Positions 35,580-45,026 of a stretch of DNA of 64,000 bases are shown piece by piece. The number at the start of each line of letters is the position of its first letter. The first letter of the stretch is position 1. The translations under genes were made by a program, and so were the position numbers. The notes under the pieces are model-generated. The model searched no databases, was not told where the DNA came from, and worked only from the letters and a program-made list of their open reading frames with translations. This DNA is from Planococcus sp. PAMC 21323 (GTDB lineage Bacteria > Bacillota > Bacilli > Bacillales_A > Planococcaceae): contig NZ_CP009129.1 in assembly GCF_000785555.1 (NCBI RefSeq), positions 2,666,001 to 2,730,000 on the forward strand. The letters run 5' to 3'.

Positions 35580-36254
35580 TCAGTCTTTTTTCATATAATA
35601 ATGTCGCTCTGGTCGTCCTACAATTCCGTATGCTAATTCCGCGTAGCATTCTTCGATCGTCACAAGGTGTTCTAAGTACCGGCGAGCTGTCGTTCGTGAA
35701 GCACCCATTTGTTCGCCCATTTTTTCAGCAGTGATGCCAGATGGATTGCCTGTTAAGATTTCTCTTACTTTTTGTAAAGTAAGAGGGTCAATCCCTTTTG
35801 CACCAATAGTCGGTTTTTGAACAAGTTCCACGCCAAAATAATTATCCAGAAATTGTTGGTCGATGTCGGGGGTGTTTTGAAGGGTTTTTTTGTTTTCTAT
35901 GTATTTAACAATTGTCGACACGAATCTTTCTAATGTTGCTGGCTTGATGATTATACCTTTTACTCCTTTGCCTATAGCTTGTTCAATATAGCTTTTATCG
36001 TTTTCAGCGGATACTAATATAACATCTGTTTGTGGACTTAAAGAACGTATATCATCAATCAAGTCGATCCCTAAGCCATCAGGCATATAATTATCTAATA
36101 TAATCAAATCGATTTTGTGTTCTTGTACTGCTTTTAAGGTTTCCTGACAATTACTGGCTTTGCCGAGTAATTGTGCTTCGGGTATTTTCTTAAGAAATTG
36201 CTCATGAATGTTCGCTACTCGAAAATCGTCTTCAGCAATATATACTTGGATCAT
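35580..36254 (-). CDS. CitB/DcuR-family response regulator
   Basis: 224 residues. The receiver domain has acidic residues Glu8/Asp9/Asp10 and phospho-Asp54 (IILDNYMPDG). The C-terminus has an HTH at about 175-215 (TAEKMGEQMGASRTTARRYLE), as in CitB, DcuR and MalR. It is 18 nt after the sensor gene. It likely turns on the tct operon when the acid is present (inference from context). Confidence 0.88.
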   Translation of the reverse strand: MIQVYIAEDDFRVANIHEQFLKKIPEAQLLGKASNCQETLKAVQEHKIDLIILDNYMPDGLGIDLIDDIRSLSPQTDVILVSAENDKSYIEQAIGKGVKGIIIKPATLERFVSTIVKYIENKKTLQNTPDIDQQFLDNYFGVELVQKPTIGAKGIDPLTLQKVREILTGNPSGITAEKMGEQMGASRTTARRYLEHLVTIEECYAELAYGIVGRPERHYYMKKD

Positions 36255-36272
36255 TAACTTTCCCTCACTTTC

Positions 36273-37847
36273 TTATTTTGGTAAAAAGACAGTGAATACA
36301 GTGCCTTTTTCCAACTCTGAATTGACTTCTATGGTCCCTTGTAATTTTTCAACTGCTTGCTGCACAATTGCCAATCCGTACCCTCGGTCTTTTTTTCCAA
36401 CTTTTGTTGAAAATCCTAACTTAAATAGTTTTTCCATGTGTTCTGCTGGAATTCCACGACCTGTATCTTCTACCTCAATGACCAAATCACGGCCTAAATC
36501 AGTAACAAAAAAAGAAACTTCTTTAACGGGTCTTTGCACTACTTCTTCAATTGCGTTGTCTATCAAGTTCCCTAAAATGTGAATCAGTTTGGCAATATCA
36601 AAGTGTTCTGGAAGTTCTTCTAAAGAGCTATTTTCATCAATGAGTAGTTCTACTTTATTTTCAGATGCCTTCCCCATTTTCCCAAGTAAGATAGCTTGCA
36701 CTTTTTTATCCTTAATATGGTCCAGCATATATTTCGTCTGATTTTCATGAATCTTTGTTTCTTGTTGGATCAACTCAATCGCTTCATCTTTTTGTCCAAG
36801 TTGCAGCAATCCTGAAATTGCATATAACTTATTAGAATACTCATGGGTTTGAGCGCGTAATCCTTCTGAGTATTGCCGAATCTCCGATAAAGTTTCCAAC
36901 ACTTCTTGAATATCTGTTTTTTCACGGAAAGTTGAAACTGCACCTACAATTTCATTTTCATGCATAATTTGTGTACGGTTGATAATCAGTACTTTATCGC
37001 CAATTAGCATTTCTTCATTGCGCATAACTTTATCCTTTTGCAACGCTTCTTTCATTCGGGAATGAGGTAGAACCTCGGCAATATCCGAATTGATAACGGC
37101 CTGTGTGAGCCCAAGCATGTTTTCCGCAGATTGGTTGATTTCAGTAATTTTCCCTTGGTTATCAATAGCTACTACTCCCTCTACTATTGAAGAAAGTAAC
37201 GCTTCCCGATCACGAAACATCGCGGCTATTTCCCTTGGTTCCAGTCCCATTGTTTCTTTTCTAATATTTTTAGCTAATAGAATACTTCCAACTACACCAA
37301 TTACTAAAGCCAATAAAACAAACTTTAAAAGCTCTATACTTTTTTGAATGATGATTTGCTGCACATCTTCTAGTAGATAGCCGACTGAAACTAGCCCAAC
37401 CACATTTCCATTACTATCAAAAATTGGAGCTTTTCCTCGTAAACTCGGTCCTAGTGAACCCTCCGCTTCAGAGGTATAAAATTCAGCATTTGATAATGCA
37501 CGATCATTGTCGCCACCTACCATCACTTTACCAATTTTCTCTGGTGAAGGGTGGGAATAACGAATTCCGTTTTTATTACCTACTACGATAAATTCTGCAC
37601 CCACCTGCTTTCTCATATACTCAGCTATTGGTTGGATGGTTTCTTCTGGATTGTCATCGTCCATCGCCTCTACAACGCTAGGCATAACCGAAATACCTAT
37701 TGCGGTTTCAAGTGCACGTGTTCCTACATTACCTTTGGTATCACCAACTTCGTTATAAATAACAATGCCACCAAAAAAAACCGTAACAAATAATATCAAT
37801 GACATACTTAGTAATATAATTTTTGTTTGAAGCGATAAATTCCTCAT
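36273..37847 (-). CDS. CitA/DcuS-family sensor histidine kinase
   Basis: 524 residues. Two membrane helices (about 10-32 and 172-192) enclose an extracellular Cache/PAS sensor with RYSHPSPEKIG, typical of citrate and C4-dicarboxylate sensors. A cytoplasmic PAS domain follows. The phospho-acceptor is His335 in THEYSN, and the ATPase domain ends with DRGYGLAIV. ATG 37847 follows GTAGGAG. With the tct transporter next door, it most likely senses citrate or a similar tricarboxylate. Confidence 0.88.
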   Translation of the reverse strand: MRNLSLQTKIILLSMSLILFVTVFFGGIVIYNEVGDTKGNVGTRALETAIGISVMPSVVEAMDDDNPEETIQPIAEYMRKQVGAEFIVVGNKNGIRYSHPSPEKIGKVMVGGDNDRALSNAEFYTSEAEGSLGPSLRGKAPIFDSNGNVVGLVSVGYLLEDVQQIIIQKSIELLKFVLLALVIGVVGSILLAKNIRKETMGLEPREIAAMFRDREALLSSIVEGVVAIDNQGKITEINQSAENMLGLTQAVINSDIAEVLPHSRMKEALQKDKVMRNEEMLIGDKVLIINRTQIMHENEIVGAVSTFREKTDIQEVLETLSEIRQYSEGLRAQTHEYSNKLYAISGLLQLGQKDEAIELIQQETKIHENQTKYMLDHIKDKKVQAILLGKMGKASENKVELLIDENSSLEELPEHFDIAKLIHILGNLIDNAIEEVVQRPVKEVSFFVTDLGRDLVIEVEDTGRGIPAEHMEKLFKLGFSTKVGKKDRGYGLAIVQQAVEKLQGTIEVNSELEKGTVFTVFLPK

Positions 37848-37985
37848 AATCGATACTCCTACAAGATACTGAATTTTTAATATTTGTAGTCTATCATACT
37901 TCATGTGAAGAAAATGCTCCTTTTCAAGACAATACCAACAAAAAACTTCATCCACTAGTTAAGGGATGAAGTAAATGGTCATGCG

Positions 37986-38435
37986 TTAGTTTTCTTTCCG
38001 AATATCTGCTTGCAGTTCAATTTCCACATTGCCTTTAATCGCACGTGTAATCATACATGAGCTTTCGGCTTTTTCTGCTAGTTTTTGTGCGACCGCCAAA
38101 TCCTTCTCTGAAGCATCGCTGTTTAACACCAATTTGGGTTTGTGAATAATACGCTTATACGTTATGACACCTTTTTCAACTTCGACAATTCCTTCTGACT
38201 CCATCGTCAGCGATTGCTTTTCCAATTTGCTGCGCTCTAGCATTGCAGCAAGCGTGATGATGTAGCATGTGGCCGCAGCACCCAATAGCATCTCATCAGG
38301 GTTCGTACCGACTCCTGGTCCATCCATTTCTGGTGGAATCGAGATTTGCGTTTTTAAATTACCCGTGCTAATTTCTCCTACATCATTTCGTAGACCTGGC
38401 CAATTCGCCGTTAAATGAAAACTATGCAATGCCAT
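37986..38435 (-). CDS. OsmC/Ohr-family protein
   Basis: 149 residues. The two redox cysteines of the family are Cys57 (AAATCYIITL) and Cys127 (ESSCMIT). PEMDGPGVGTNPDEML is the usual N-terminal motif. It would reduce organic or fatty-acid hydroperoxides. Its ATG overlaps the stop of the kinase gene upstream by one base (TAATG), so the two are translationally coupled. Confidence 0.88.
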   Translation of the reverse strand: MALHSFHLTANWPGLRNDVGEISTGNLKTQISIPPEMDGPGVGTNPDEMLLGAAATCYIITLAAMLERSKLEKQSLTMESEGIVEVEKGVITYKRIIHKPKLVLNSDASEKDLAVAQKLAEKAESSCMITRAIKGNVEIELQADIRKEN

Positions 38436-39391
38436 TACATCTCTCTCCCTTTGTTTCTATTTTTATTCAATTCTTCAATACGCGGCATCGCTGTTAATGC
38501 ACCTGCTTTTGTTGCACAAAGTGCTCCCATTTGATTGCCAAAGTTGGCACATTCCATGACTTCCTGTTGTGTGGTAGGCAAACCATACAAATAGACGTGA
38601 CGAAGAATTCCTGCCATAAATGCATCTCCTGCTCCTGTCGTATCTACAGGTTGGACGGGAACAACTGGCACATGAATCGTTTGGCCTTGAAAAACTGCAT
38701 ACGTACCATTCTCCCCATCTGTTACAAAAACCAGTGGAATCGCATTGCCGGACAGTCGTTCGATTCCCTCTTCAAGTGATTCTGTCTTCATTAAAAAAGC
38801 AAGCTCTTCTGTTGTCAGCTTAATGATATCAGCCACAGGTAAAAATTTCATGACAGTTTCACGACAATACTCTTCACTTTCCCAGCGCAACGGCCGAATA
38901 TTGACGTCGTAGGAACAAATAACACGATGCTCTTTGGCTAGTTCAATAGCCTTTTGCGTAGTCGCTCTCGCCTCTGGGTGAAAAAGAGTTCCCGAACAAA
39001 AATGAAATGCACACGCTTGCTCAAAAGATTCCGTGCTCAATTGTACACCTGTCACTTGAAGGTCCGGAGTTTCATTTACATAGGAAGCAAACACGCGATC
39101 AAACTCTGGCGTCAAATGAATGTAAACGCCACTGACTCTTTTTTCCGGAATCATAATCGCATGTGTTAAATCAACACCTTCACTTAGTAATTCATTACGC
39201 ACAAAAGTAGAGGTCTCGTCTTCCCCTGTGATTGTGACAAAACTAGAAGGTACACCTAAACGGCTAATACCTGCAGCTACATTTACTGTAGCTCCACCGA
39301 GATGACGATTAAACGATTTGTTAGTAGTATCTGCGGCAATATAGTCCACAAACGCGTCTCCATATGTGAGGACGTATTTCTTGTTTTTCAT
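38435..39391 (-). CDS. PfkB-family sugar kinase (fructokinase-like)
   Basis: 318 residues of the ribokinase/PfkB family. GGATVNVAAGISRLG near the N-terminus and DTTGAGDAFMAGIL with the catalytic Asp near residue 265 are diagnostic. The pattern fits fructokinases, but the sugar is not certain. It is coupled to the OsmC gene. Confidence 0.85.
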   Translation of the reverse strand: MKNKKYVLTYGDAFVDYIAADTTNKSFNRHLGGATVNVAAGISRLGVPSSFVTITGEDETSTFVRNELLSEGVDLTHAIMIPEKRVSGVYIHLTPEFDRVFASYVNETPDLQVTGVQLSTESFEQACAFHFCSGTLFHPEARATTQKAIELAKEHRVICSYDVNIRPLRWESEEYCRETVMKFLPVADIIKLTTEELAFLMKTESLEEGIERLSGNAIPLVFVTDGENGTYAVFQGQTIHVPVVPVQPVDTTGAGDAFMAGILRHVYLYGLPTTQQEVMECANFGNQMGALCATKAGALTAMPRIEELNKNRNKGREM

Positions 39392-39552
39392 GTAAAACTC
39401 TCCTTTATGTAAAAAGCATTCTTCATTGATATACTAGTAGTTGAGCGAATTCTGAGTAACATTAGAAGACTACATAACACGAATTCACTTTATTGTACTC
39501 TTCATTATTTCAGGCATAGCTGTTTTTAATCAAGTAAAAGGAGGTTTCCACC

Positions 39553-40116
39553 TTGGAAATCAGTATACGACAAGCACGACCAAGTGATGCTGAAAAAGTG
39601 GCGCCACTCATTATTAATGCAATTGGTGACATTGCGAATCACATGACGGCACAAAAAGAACCCGAAGCGGTACGGAAAAAAGTCGAAGAAATGGTTCGCG
39701 GAGAAAATACACGTCATAGTTACCGATATACATATGTAGCAACTTTAGATGGTGGAATTGCGGGCATTTTAGTCTTCTATCACGGAAATCAAGCTGAGGC
39801 ATTAGATCGTTACTTAATCAAACAGTTGAAAAAGCAGGGACATGAGCGCAAAATCGAACCTGAAGCCCATACTGACGAATGGTATATCGATACTGTTTCG
39901 GTCGATTCGGCATATCAAGGAAAAGGAATTGGCTCAACATTACTTGATTATGCAGAAAAACTTGTATCATCTGACGGAGGTGGCAAGCTTTCTCTTAACG
40001 TTGATATCGATAAAGAAGGAGCTATCCGTCTTTATAAACGCCTTGGTTTTACTATTTCAGAACCATGGACAATTATCGGGGAACCTTTCCATCATATGGT
40101 GAAAATCGTTTCTTAA
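39553..40116 (+). CDS. GNAT-family N-acetyltransferase
   Basis: 187 residues. The acetyl-CoA site is VDSAYQGKGIGSTLLDYAEK (about 116-135), followed by LNVDIDKEGAIRLYKRLGF. It starts with TTG 39553 after a near-perfect AAAAGGAGG. The substrate is unknown. It ends at a strong terminator. Confidence 0.87.
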   Translation: MEISIRQARPSDAEKVAPLIINAIGDIANHMTAQKEPEAVRKKVEEMVRGENTRHSYRYTYVATLDGGIAGILVFYHGNQAEALDRYLIKQLKKQGHERKIEPEAHTDEWYIDTVSVDSAYQGKGIGSTLLDYAEKLVSSDGGGKLSLNVDIDKEGAIRLYKRLGFTISEPWTIIGEPFHHMVKIVS

Positions 40117-40131
40117 AACGATATAAATAAT

Positions 40132-40173
40132 AGAAGAAAGCCGCTCCAGAAAATCTGGAGCGGCTTTCTTCTA
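40132..40173. terminator. Bidirectional terminator
   Basis: agaagaaagccgctccaga / tctggagcggctttcttct, between the GNAT gene and metQ. Confidence 0.92.
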
Positions 40174-40184
40174 TTTAAATACGA

Positions 40185-41009
40185 CTATTTTTTCTCAGTC
40201 ATCCATTGAGGTTTACCAAAACCCTCAAAATTTTCATCAATTACCTTTTCAAACTCTTCTGATTCTACAATTCCGATTATATCGTTCGCTAATTCACTAT
40301 CTTCATTTTCTGCTTTAACCGCTACTAAATTACGGTATTGATCAGGCATATTTTCAAGTGCTAATGCATCCAATAAATCCATTTCAGCTGCTAATGCAAA
40401 GTTTCCAGGAACCGCAGACAAGTCAGATCCTTCAACTGCACGTGGCAATTGTCCAGCTTCGATTGGTTGGAACACGAGATTTTTTTTGTTTGTAATAACA
40501 TCTCTTTCTGAAATTTTTAAATCATCTACTTCTGGGTCTACTTCGACTAGACCTTGATCTTCGAGAATCTGTAAAGCACGCGCTGCGTTAACTGGATCGT
40601 TGGGAATGGCGATAGTTGCGCCGTCTTCGATATCTTCTAACGTATCAAATTGATTTGAATAAATGCCCATTGGTGCTGTTGGCACAACAATTAAGCCCGA
40701 CAAATCCATATTGTTTTCTTTTGAAAAATTCTCTAAGTAAATGCTGTGCTGGAACAGGTTAGCATCAATATCGCCGCCATCAAGTGCGATGTTTGGCTGA
40801 ATGTAATCGCTGAATTCTACTAGTTCAACTGTATAACCTTTTTCTTCAAGACCAGGAACGATGGCTTGTTTTAACATATCGCTATAAGGCCCTGCTGTAG
40901 CTCCTAGTTTAATATCTTTTGAAGGTTCTTCTGTTGTTTCGTTTTCTTCACTACCGCATGCTGCTAAAGCCAATGCACTTGCTGCTACAATTAATCCAAA
41001 TTTTTTCAT
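40185..41009 (-). CDS. metQ: Methionine ABC importer binding lipoprotein
   Basis: 274 residues. The lipobox is LALAAC (Cys18). NlpA/MetQ-family features include GATAGPYSDML, DANLFQHSIYL and AIPNDPVNAARAL. It binds methionine and hands it to MetNI. Last gene of metNIQ. Confidence 0.93.
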   Translation of the reverse strand: MKKFGLIVAASALALAACGSEENETTEEPSKDIKLGATAGPYSDMLKQAIVPGLEEKGYTVELVEFSDYIQPNIALDGGDIDANLFQHSIYLENFSKENNMDLSGLIVVPTAPMGIYSNQFDTLEDIEDGATIAIPNDPVNAARALQILEDQGLVEVDPEVDDLKISERDVITNKKNLVFQPIEAGQLPRAVEGSDLSAVPGNFALAAEMDLLDALALENMPDQYRNLVAVKAENEDSELANDIIGIVESEEFEKVIDENFEGFGKPQWMTEKK

Positions 41010-41021
41010 GTCATTCTCCCC

Positions 41022-41693
41022 TTATCGTTTATCTATCGCTTTCGCTGTATAGTCTCCTGCTTGTTGAATTACTTGAACCAGTACGATCAAAATAACGACC
41101 GTGACAATCATGATGGTGTTATCGTATCGATAATAACCAAAGCGAATGGCTAAATCGCCTATACCTCCGCCACCTACAACACCAGCCATAGCTGAATAGG
41201 CGACTAAGCTAATGATGGTTAACGTAATCCCTTGTACGATACTTGATTTTGCTTCAGGAAGTAACACGTCTTTAATGATCATCCATGGTGTAGCACCTAC
41301 TGCAATCGCTGCCTCAATTACACCTTTGTCAATTTCACGAAGTGAGTTTTCTACAATTCGAGCAAAAAAAGGAATAGCTGCAACAGATAAAGAAACGCTT
41401 GCGGCAACTGGACCAATTGTTGTTCCTGTGATTAATTTCGTTAGCGGAATAAGTGCCACTAACAAAATGATAAAAGGAATGGAGCGTACAATGTTTACAA
41501 TAAAGCCCACCACTGAATTTACTGGACGATTTTCTAGGAACAAACCTCGATCTGTTATAAACAATAAAATGCCAAGTGGCAATCCAATAATCAGTGACAC
41601 CGATAGCGAGATGCCGATCATCATCAATGTTTGGAAAAATGCTGTTTGTATTTCTGGCCATAATTCAATAATTCGTCCCCATTCAATTCCCAC
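41022..41693 (-). CDS. metI: Methionine ABC importer permease
   Basis: 223 residues with five to six membrane helices and the EAA loop AAIAVGATPWMIIKDVLLPEA. It starts with GTG 41693 after GGAGGTGAT, overlapping the end of metN by 11 nt. Confidence 0.92.
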   Translation of the reverse strand: MGIEWGRIIELWPEIQTAFFQTLMMIGISLSVSLIIGLPLGILLFITDRGLFLENRPVNSVVGFIVNIVRSIPFIILLVALIPLTKLITGTTIGPVAASVSLSVAAIPFFARIVENSLREIDKGVIEAAIAVGATPWMIIKDVLLPEAKSSIVQGITLTIISLVAYSAMAGVVGGGGIGDLAIRFGYYRYDNTIMIVTVVILIVLVQVIQQAGDYTAKAIDKR

Positions 41694-42696
41694 TCGATAT
41701 CACCTCCACGATTGCCGCTCTATTTTCTAAATACCGCAATGCCTCCATAACTTCCATTTCAGCGCCTTTCAACTCCATAATAAAGACGCCAAGTGGTCGT
41801 TCTTGAATATACTCGATAGCTCCGTGTAAAAAGTTGCCTTTTACCGAAAAGTTCTGCAACATATCGGAAATAACGCCTTCGCCTGCTACACCACCTTTAA
41901 ATAGCACTTTCACTAAAGTTCCTTTAAATTCTTTCAAAATATGTATTGGAACATTAAAGGATACGACACTAGAAATAAATTCTTTCGTTAGCTCCTTTTG
42001 AGGATCTGCAAAAATATCGTATACTTGTCCTTCTTCAATGACTCGTCCGCCTTGCATAATAGCCATTCGATCACAAATTTCTTTTACAACATTCATCTCG
42101 TGAGTGATTAACACAATGGTGATGTTCAATTTCCGATTAATTTCTTTCAAAAGACGCAAAATGGATAAAGTCGTATTAGGATCGAGTGCTGATGTTGCTT
42201 CGTCACATAACAAGACTGCTGGATTATTTGCTAATGCCCGTGCGATGCCAACTCGCTGTTTTTGACCTCCACTCAACTGTGCCGGGTAAACGTCTCGTTT
42301 ATCAGACAAGCCAACCATTTCTAGCAGTTCTTCTACACGTGTTTTAATCTCTTTAGAAGGTGTACCAGCCGCCCGAAGTGCAAAAGCGATATTGTCATAA
42401 ACCGTCTTTTGACTAATCAAATAAAAATGTTGGAAGATCATACCGATTTTCAATCGTGCTTTTCTTAATTGATTGCTGCTCAACTTAGTTAAGTCTTTGC
42501 CATCGACTACGACACTGCCAGAGCTTGGTCGCTCAAGCAAGTTGATACAGCGAATCAGTGAACTTTTCCCAGCTCCTGAATATCCAACAATCCCAAAAAT
42601 CTCACCTTTTCTGACTCTAAGTGAAACCTGATCTACTCCAGTAACGGTGCCGTGTTTCGTTATGTACGTTTTCGTTAAGTTCTCAATATGTATCAT
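41683..42696 (-). CDS. metN: Methionine ABC importer ATPase
   Basis: 337 residues. Walker A GYSGAGKSSL, signature LSGGQKQRV and Walker B VLLCDEATSALD are present. The C-terminal NIL domain (about 265-337) binds methionine and trans-inhibits transport in characterised MetN. It is the first gene behind a SAM-I riboswitch. Confidence 0.93.
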   Translation of the reverse strand: MIHIENLTKTYITKHGTVTGVDQVSLRVRKGEIFGIVGYSGAGKSSLIRCINLLERPSSGSVVVDGKDLTKLSSNQLRKARLKIGMIFQHFYLISQKTVYDNIAFALRAAGTPSKEIKTRVEELLEMVGLSDKRDVYPAQLSGGQKQRVGIARALANNPAVLLCDEATSALDPNTTLSILRLLKEINRKLNITIVLITHEMNVVKEICDRMAIMQGGRVIEEGQVYDIFADPQKELTKEFISSVVSFNVPIHILKEFKGTLVKVLFKGGVAGEGVISDMLQNFSVKGNFLHGAIEYIQERPLGVFIMELKGAEMEVMEALRYLENRAAIVEVISSGN

Positions 42697-42713
42697 AGCT
42701 TCCCCCTAGCAAC

Positions 42714-42750
42714 AAAAAGATGCCTCTTTCATCAAGAAAGAGGCATCGAA
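42714..42750 (-). terminator. SAM riboswitch terminator
   Basis: gatgcctctttc / gaaagaggcatc and a T5 run on the minus strand. It is the expression platform of the SAM-I riboswitch, just before metN. Confidence 0.9.
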
Positions 42751-42763
42751 AAGTTTATTTTCT

Positions 42764-42870
42764 CGACTTATCTTCCGGAACGCTTTCACATTCCGCAGGA
42801 CTTGGCACCTTCCCAATTGGGGGTTGCCGGACGTCATAGGGCCTACCCCTCGGTCTCTCTTGATAAGTTA
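42764..42870 (-). promoter_or_regulatory. SAM-I riboswitch (S-box)
   Basis: On the minus strand: ACTTATCAAGAGAGACCGAG, GGCCCTATGACGTCCGGCAA, AAGGTGCCAAGTCCTGCGG, and the closing AGATAAGTCG. All S-box core blocks are in order. SAM binding should stop transcription of metNIQ. Confidence 0.95.
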
Positions 42871-42918
42871 GTTTATTAGATTGGATTTTATATTACAGAC
42901 ATGTTTTCAAAGTGTCAA

Positions 42919-43707
42919 TTAAATTTTGAATGTTTCGTATAATTTTTCTCGACGATCGTCAAAGACCGGGATTCGTTTGCGGACTTCTTCAACTTCTTGT
43001 AAATCAATTTCCGCATACCCTATGCCTTCTTCTTTTTTCATGTCTAATCGAATTTCTCCCCAAGGAGCTATAACCATCGTGCTGCCACCAAATTCGTTTT
43101 TGGGGTCACTGCCAATACGGTTAACTGCAACGATAAAGCATTGGTTTTCAATTGCACGTGCTTGCAACAGAATACGCCAATGATCGATTCGAGCTTCTGG
43201 CCATTCTGCAGATACGAATATAAGCTTCGCATCGTTTAACGCCTGTGCACGAATCCACTCAGGAAAACGAATATCATAGCAAATAACCCCACCATAAACG
43301 ACATTATCCAATTTAAATGTACCGAGAGTATCTCCTTCTTCTAAATGAATGTGTTCATCCATTAATCCAAAACGATGCGCTTTGTCATATTCAGAAACAA
43401 GCTCACCTTTTTTATCGACGACATACATCGTATTATAAAAACCATTATTTTTCTCTGTTGAAACAGAACCTCCAACAATGTTTACTGACTTTTCTTTTGC
43501 GAAGCTTTTTAACATCTCCACTGTTCGGTTTGTACTGTCCGCTAACGTATCAAGCTCTGTTAACGCATAACCTGTATTCCACATTTCGGGTAGAACAATG
43601 GTATCTGCCCCATTTTCAGCAGCTTCCGCTAAATAGTTCAATACTTGCTGGTAGTTCTTTTCTGGTTCCCCAAATACAATATCCATCTGAACACATGCAA
43701 CCTTCAT
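42919..43707 (-). CDS. mtnU: Carbon-nitrogen hydrolase (omega-amidase MtnU-like)
   Basis: 262 residues of the nitrilase superfamily. The catalytic triad is Glu41 (VLPEMW), Lys109 (YDKAHRFG) and Cys143 (VICYDIRFPE). In Bacillus YkrU/MtnU is an omega-amidase linked to methionine salvage, and mtnE lies divergently here, which supports it. ATG 43707 follows GGAGGAG; an upstream start at 43728 lies inside the promoter region. Confidence 0.85.
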   Translation of the reverse strand: MKVACVQMDIVFGEPEKNYQQVLNYLAEAAENGADTIVLPEMWNTGYALTELDTLADSTNRTVEMLKSFAKEKSVNIVGGSVSTEKNNGFYNTMYVVDKKGELVSEYDKAHRFGLMDEHIHLEEGDTLGTFKLDNVVYGGVICYDIRFPEWIRAQALNDAKLIFVSAEWPEARIDHWRILLQARAIENQCFIVAVNRIGSDPKNEFGGSTMVIAPWGEIRLDMKKEEGIGYAEIDLQEVEEVRKRIPVFDDRREKLYETFKI

Positions 43708-43792
43708 ATTCTCTCCTCCAGTAGACAAGATAACCTAAATTCTATAAGATTCGGAGTAGAAGTGCAATTATTTCGAAAATGAGGAGAATTAT

Positions 43793-44956
43793 ATGGACTT
43801 TTCTAACCGTTTACAAAATTTACCCACTCAATTTTTTGCATCCCTCGTTGCAAAAACTAGCAAAGCCGTCGCGGAAGGACGCGATGTCATTAACCTTGGA
43901 CAAGGCAACCCTGATCAGCCGACACCCGGCCATATCGTTAAAGCATTGCAAACTGCAGTGACAGATCCCAAAACACATAAGTACTCACCCTTTCGTGGAA
44001 TTTCAACTTTGCGACAAGCTGCAGCAGATTTCTATAACCGCGAATATGGCGTCGAGATAGACCCTGATTTAGAAGTCGCAATTATGTGTGGAACCAAAAT
44101 TGGTTTAGTGGAATTGCCATTAGCATTGCTAAATCCTGAGGACCTCTTATTGTTACCAAACCCGGGCTATCCTGATTATTTATCTGGCGCCCCTTTAGCA
44201 AATATTGATTTTGAACTGATGAAATTAAATCCGCAAAAAGGCTATTTGCCAAATTATGAAGAGTTATCTGAAGATATTTGCTCCCGTGCAAAATTAATGT
44301 ATTTAAATTACCCAAACAACCCTACTGGTGCAGTAGCCACCAAAGAATTTTTTGATGAAACTATTGCTTTTGCAAAAGAAAATAATATTGCTATTGTTCA
44401 TGACTTTGCTTATGGTGCTGTTGGTTTTGAAGGCAAAAAACCTGTTAGTTTCTTACAATCTGAAGGCGCAAAAGAAGTGGGCATTGAAATGTATACTTTA
44501 TCGAAAACTTACAATATGGCTGGCTGGCGTATTGGGTTTGCTGTTGGGCATTCGAAAATGATTGAAGCGCTAAACTTAATTCAAGATCATTTATTTGCTG
44601 GGTTATTCCCCGCTGTGCAACTTGCTGCAGCAGAAGCTTTAAACGCCGATCAGCAATGCGTGGATGATTTAGTAACTCTCTATGAAAAACGTAGAAATGT
44701 ACTTGTCACAGAGTGCGCCCGTATTGGGTGGGAAATAACAGCTCCACAAGGCTCGTTCTTTGCTTGGTTACCTATTCCAACAGGTTTTACGAGTGTTGGA
44801 TTTGCTGATTACCTTCTTGAAAAAGCTGATATCGCAGTCGCTGCCGGCAGTGGTTTTGGAGATGGTGGTGAAGGCTTTATCCGTGTTGGATTGCTTGTTG
44901 ATGAAAGCCGTATTGTTGAAGCATTAAAACGAATTGAGAAACTCGAGTTATTTTAA
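43793..44956 (+). CDS. mtnE: PLP-dependent aminotransferase (MtnE/YkrV-like)
   Basis: 387 residues of fold-type I aminotransferase. PLP lysine is Lys238 in TLSKTYNMAGWRIGF; NYPNNPTGA, HDFAYG and the N-terminal LGQGNPDQPTP fit. MtnE forms methionine from 2-keto-4-methylthiobutyrate using glutamine, and the omega-amidase MtnU removes the product. The rest of methionine salvage (mtnK, mtnA, mtnW, mtnX, mtnB, mtnD) is not in the window. It ends at a terminator. Confidence 0.83.
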   Translation: MDFSNRLQNLPTQFFASLVAKTSKAVAEGRDVINLGQGNPDQPTPGHIVKALQTAVTDPKTHKYSPFRGISTLRQAAADFYNREYGVEIDPDLEVAIMCGTKIGLVELPLALLNPEDLLLLPNPGYPDYLSGAPLANIDFELMKLNPQKGYLPNYEELSEDICSRAKLMYLNYPNNPTGAVATKEFFDETIAFAKENNIAIVHDFAYGAVGFEGKKPVSFLQSEGAKEVGIEMYTLSKTYNMAGWRIGFAVGHSKMIEALNLIQDHLFAGLFPAVQLAAAEALNADQQCVDDLVTLYEKRRNVLVTECARIGWEITAPQGSFFAWLPIPTGFTSVGFADYLLEKADIAVAAGSGFGDGGEGFIRVGLLVDESRIVEALKRIEKLELF

Positions 44957-44960
44957 ACAG

Positions 44961-45000
44961 CAAAAGACAGCTTCCCGTTTTTAGAGGAAGCTGTCTTTTG
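44961..45000 (+). terminator. Rho-independent terminator
   Basis: caaaagacagcttcc / ggaagctgtcttttg, after mtnE. Confidence 0.88.
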
Positions 45001-45026
45001 TTATCTATGAGATAAATAGAATGGGT

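Noticed and set aside
42688-42879. Plus-strand open frame over the metN leader
   Set aside because: It is the reverse complement of the SAM-I riboswitch and its terminator; the RNA explains the sequence.
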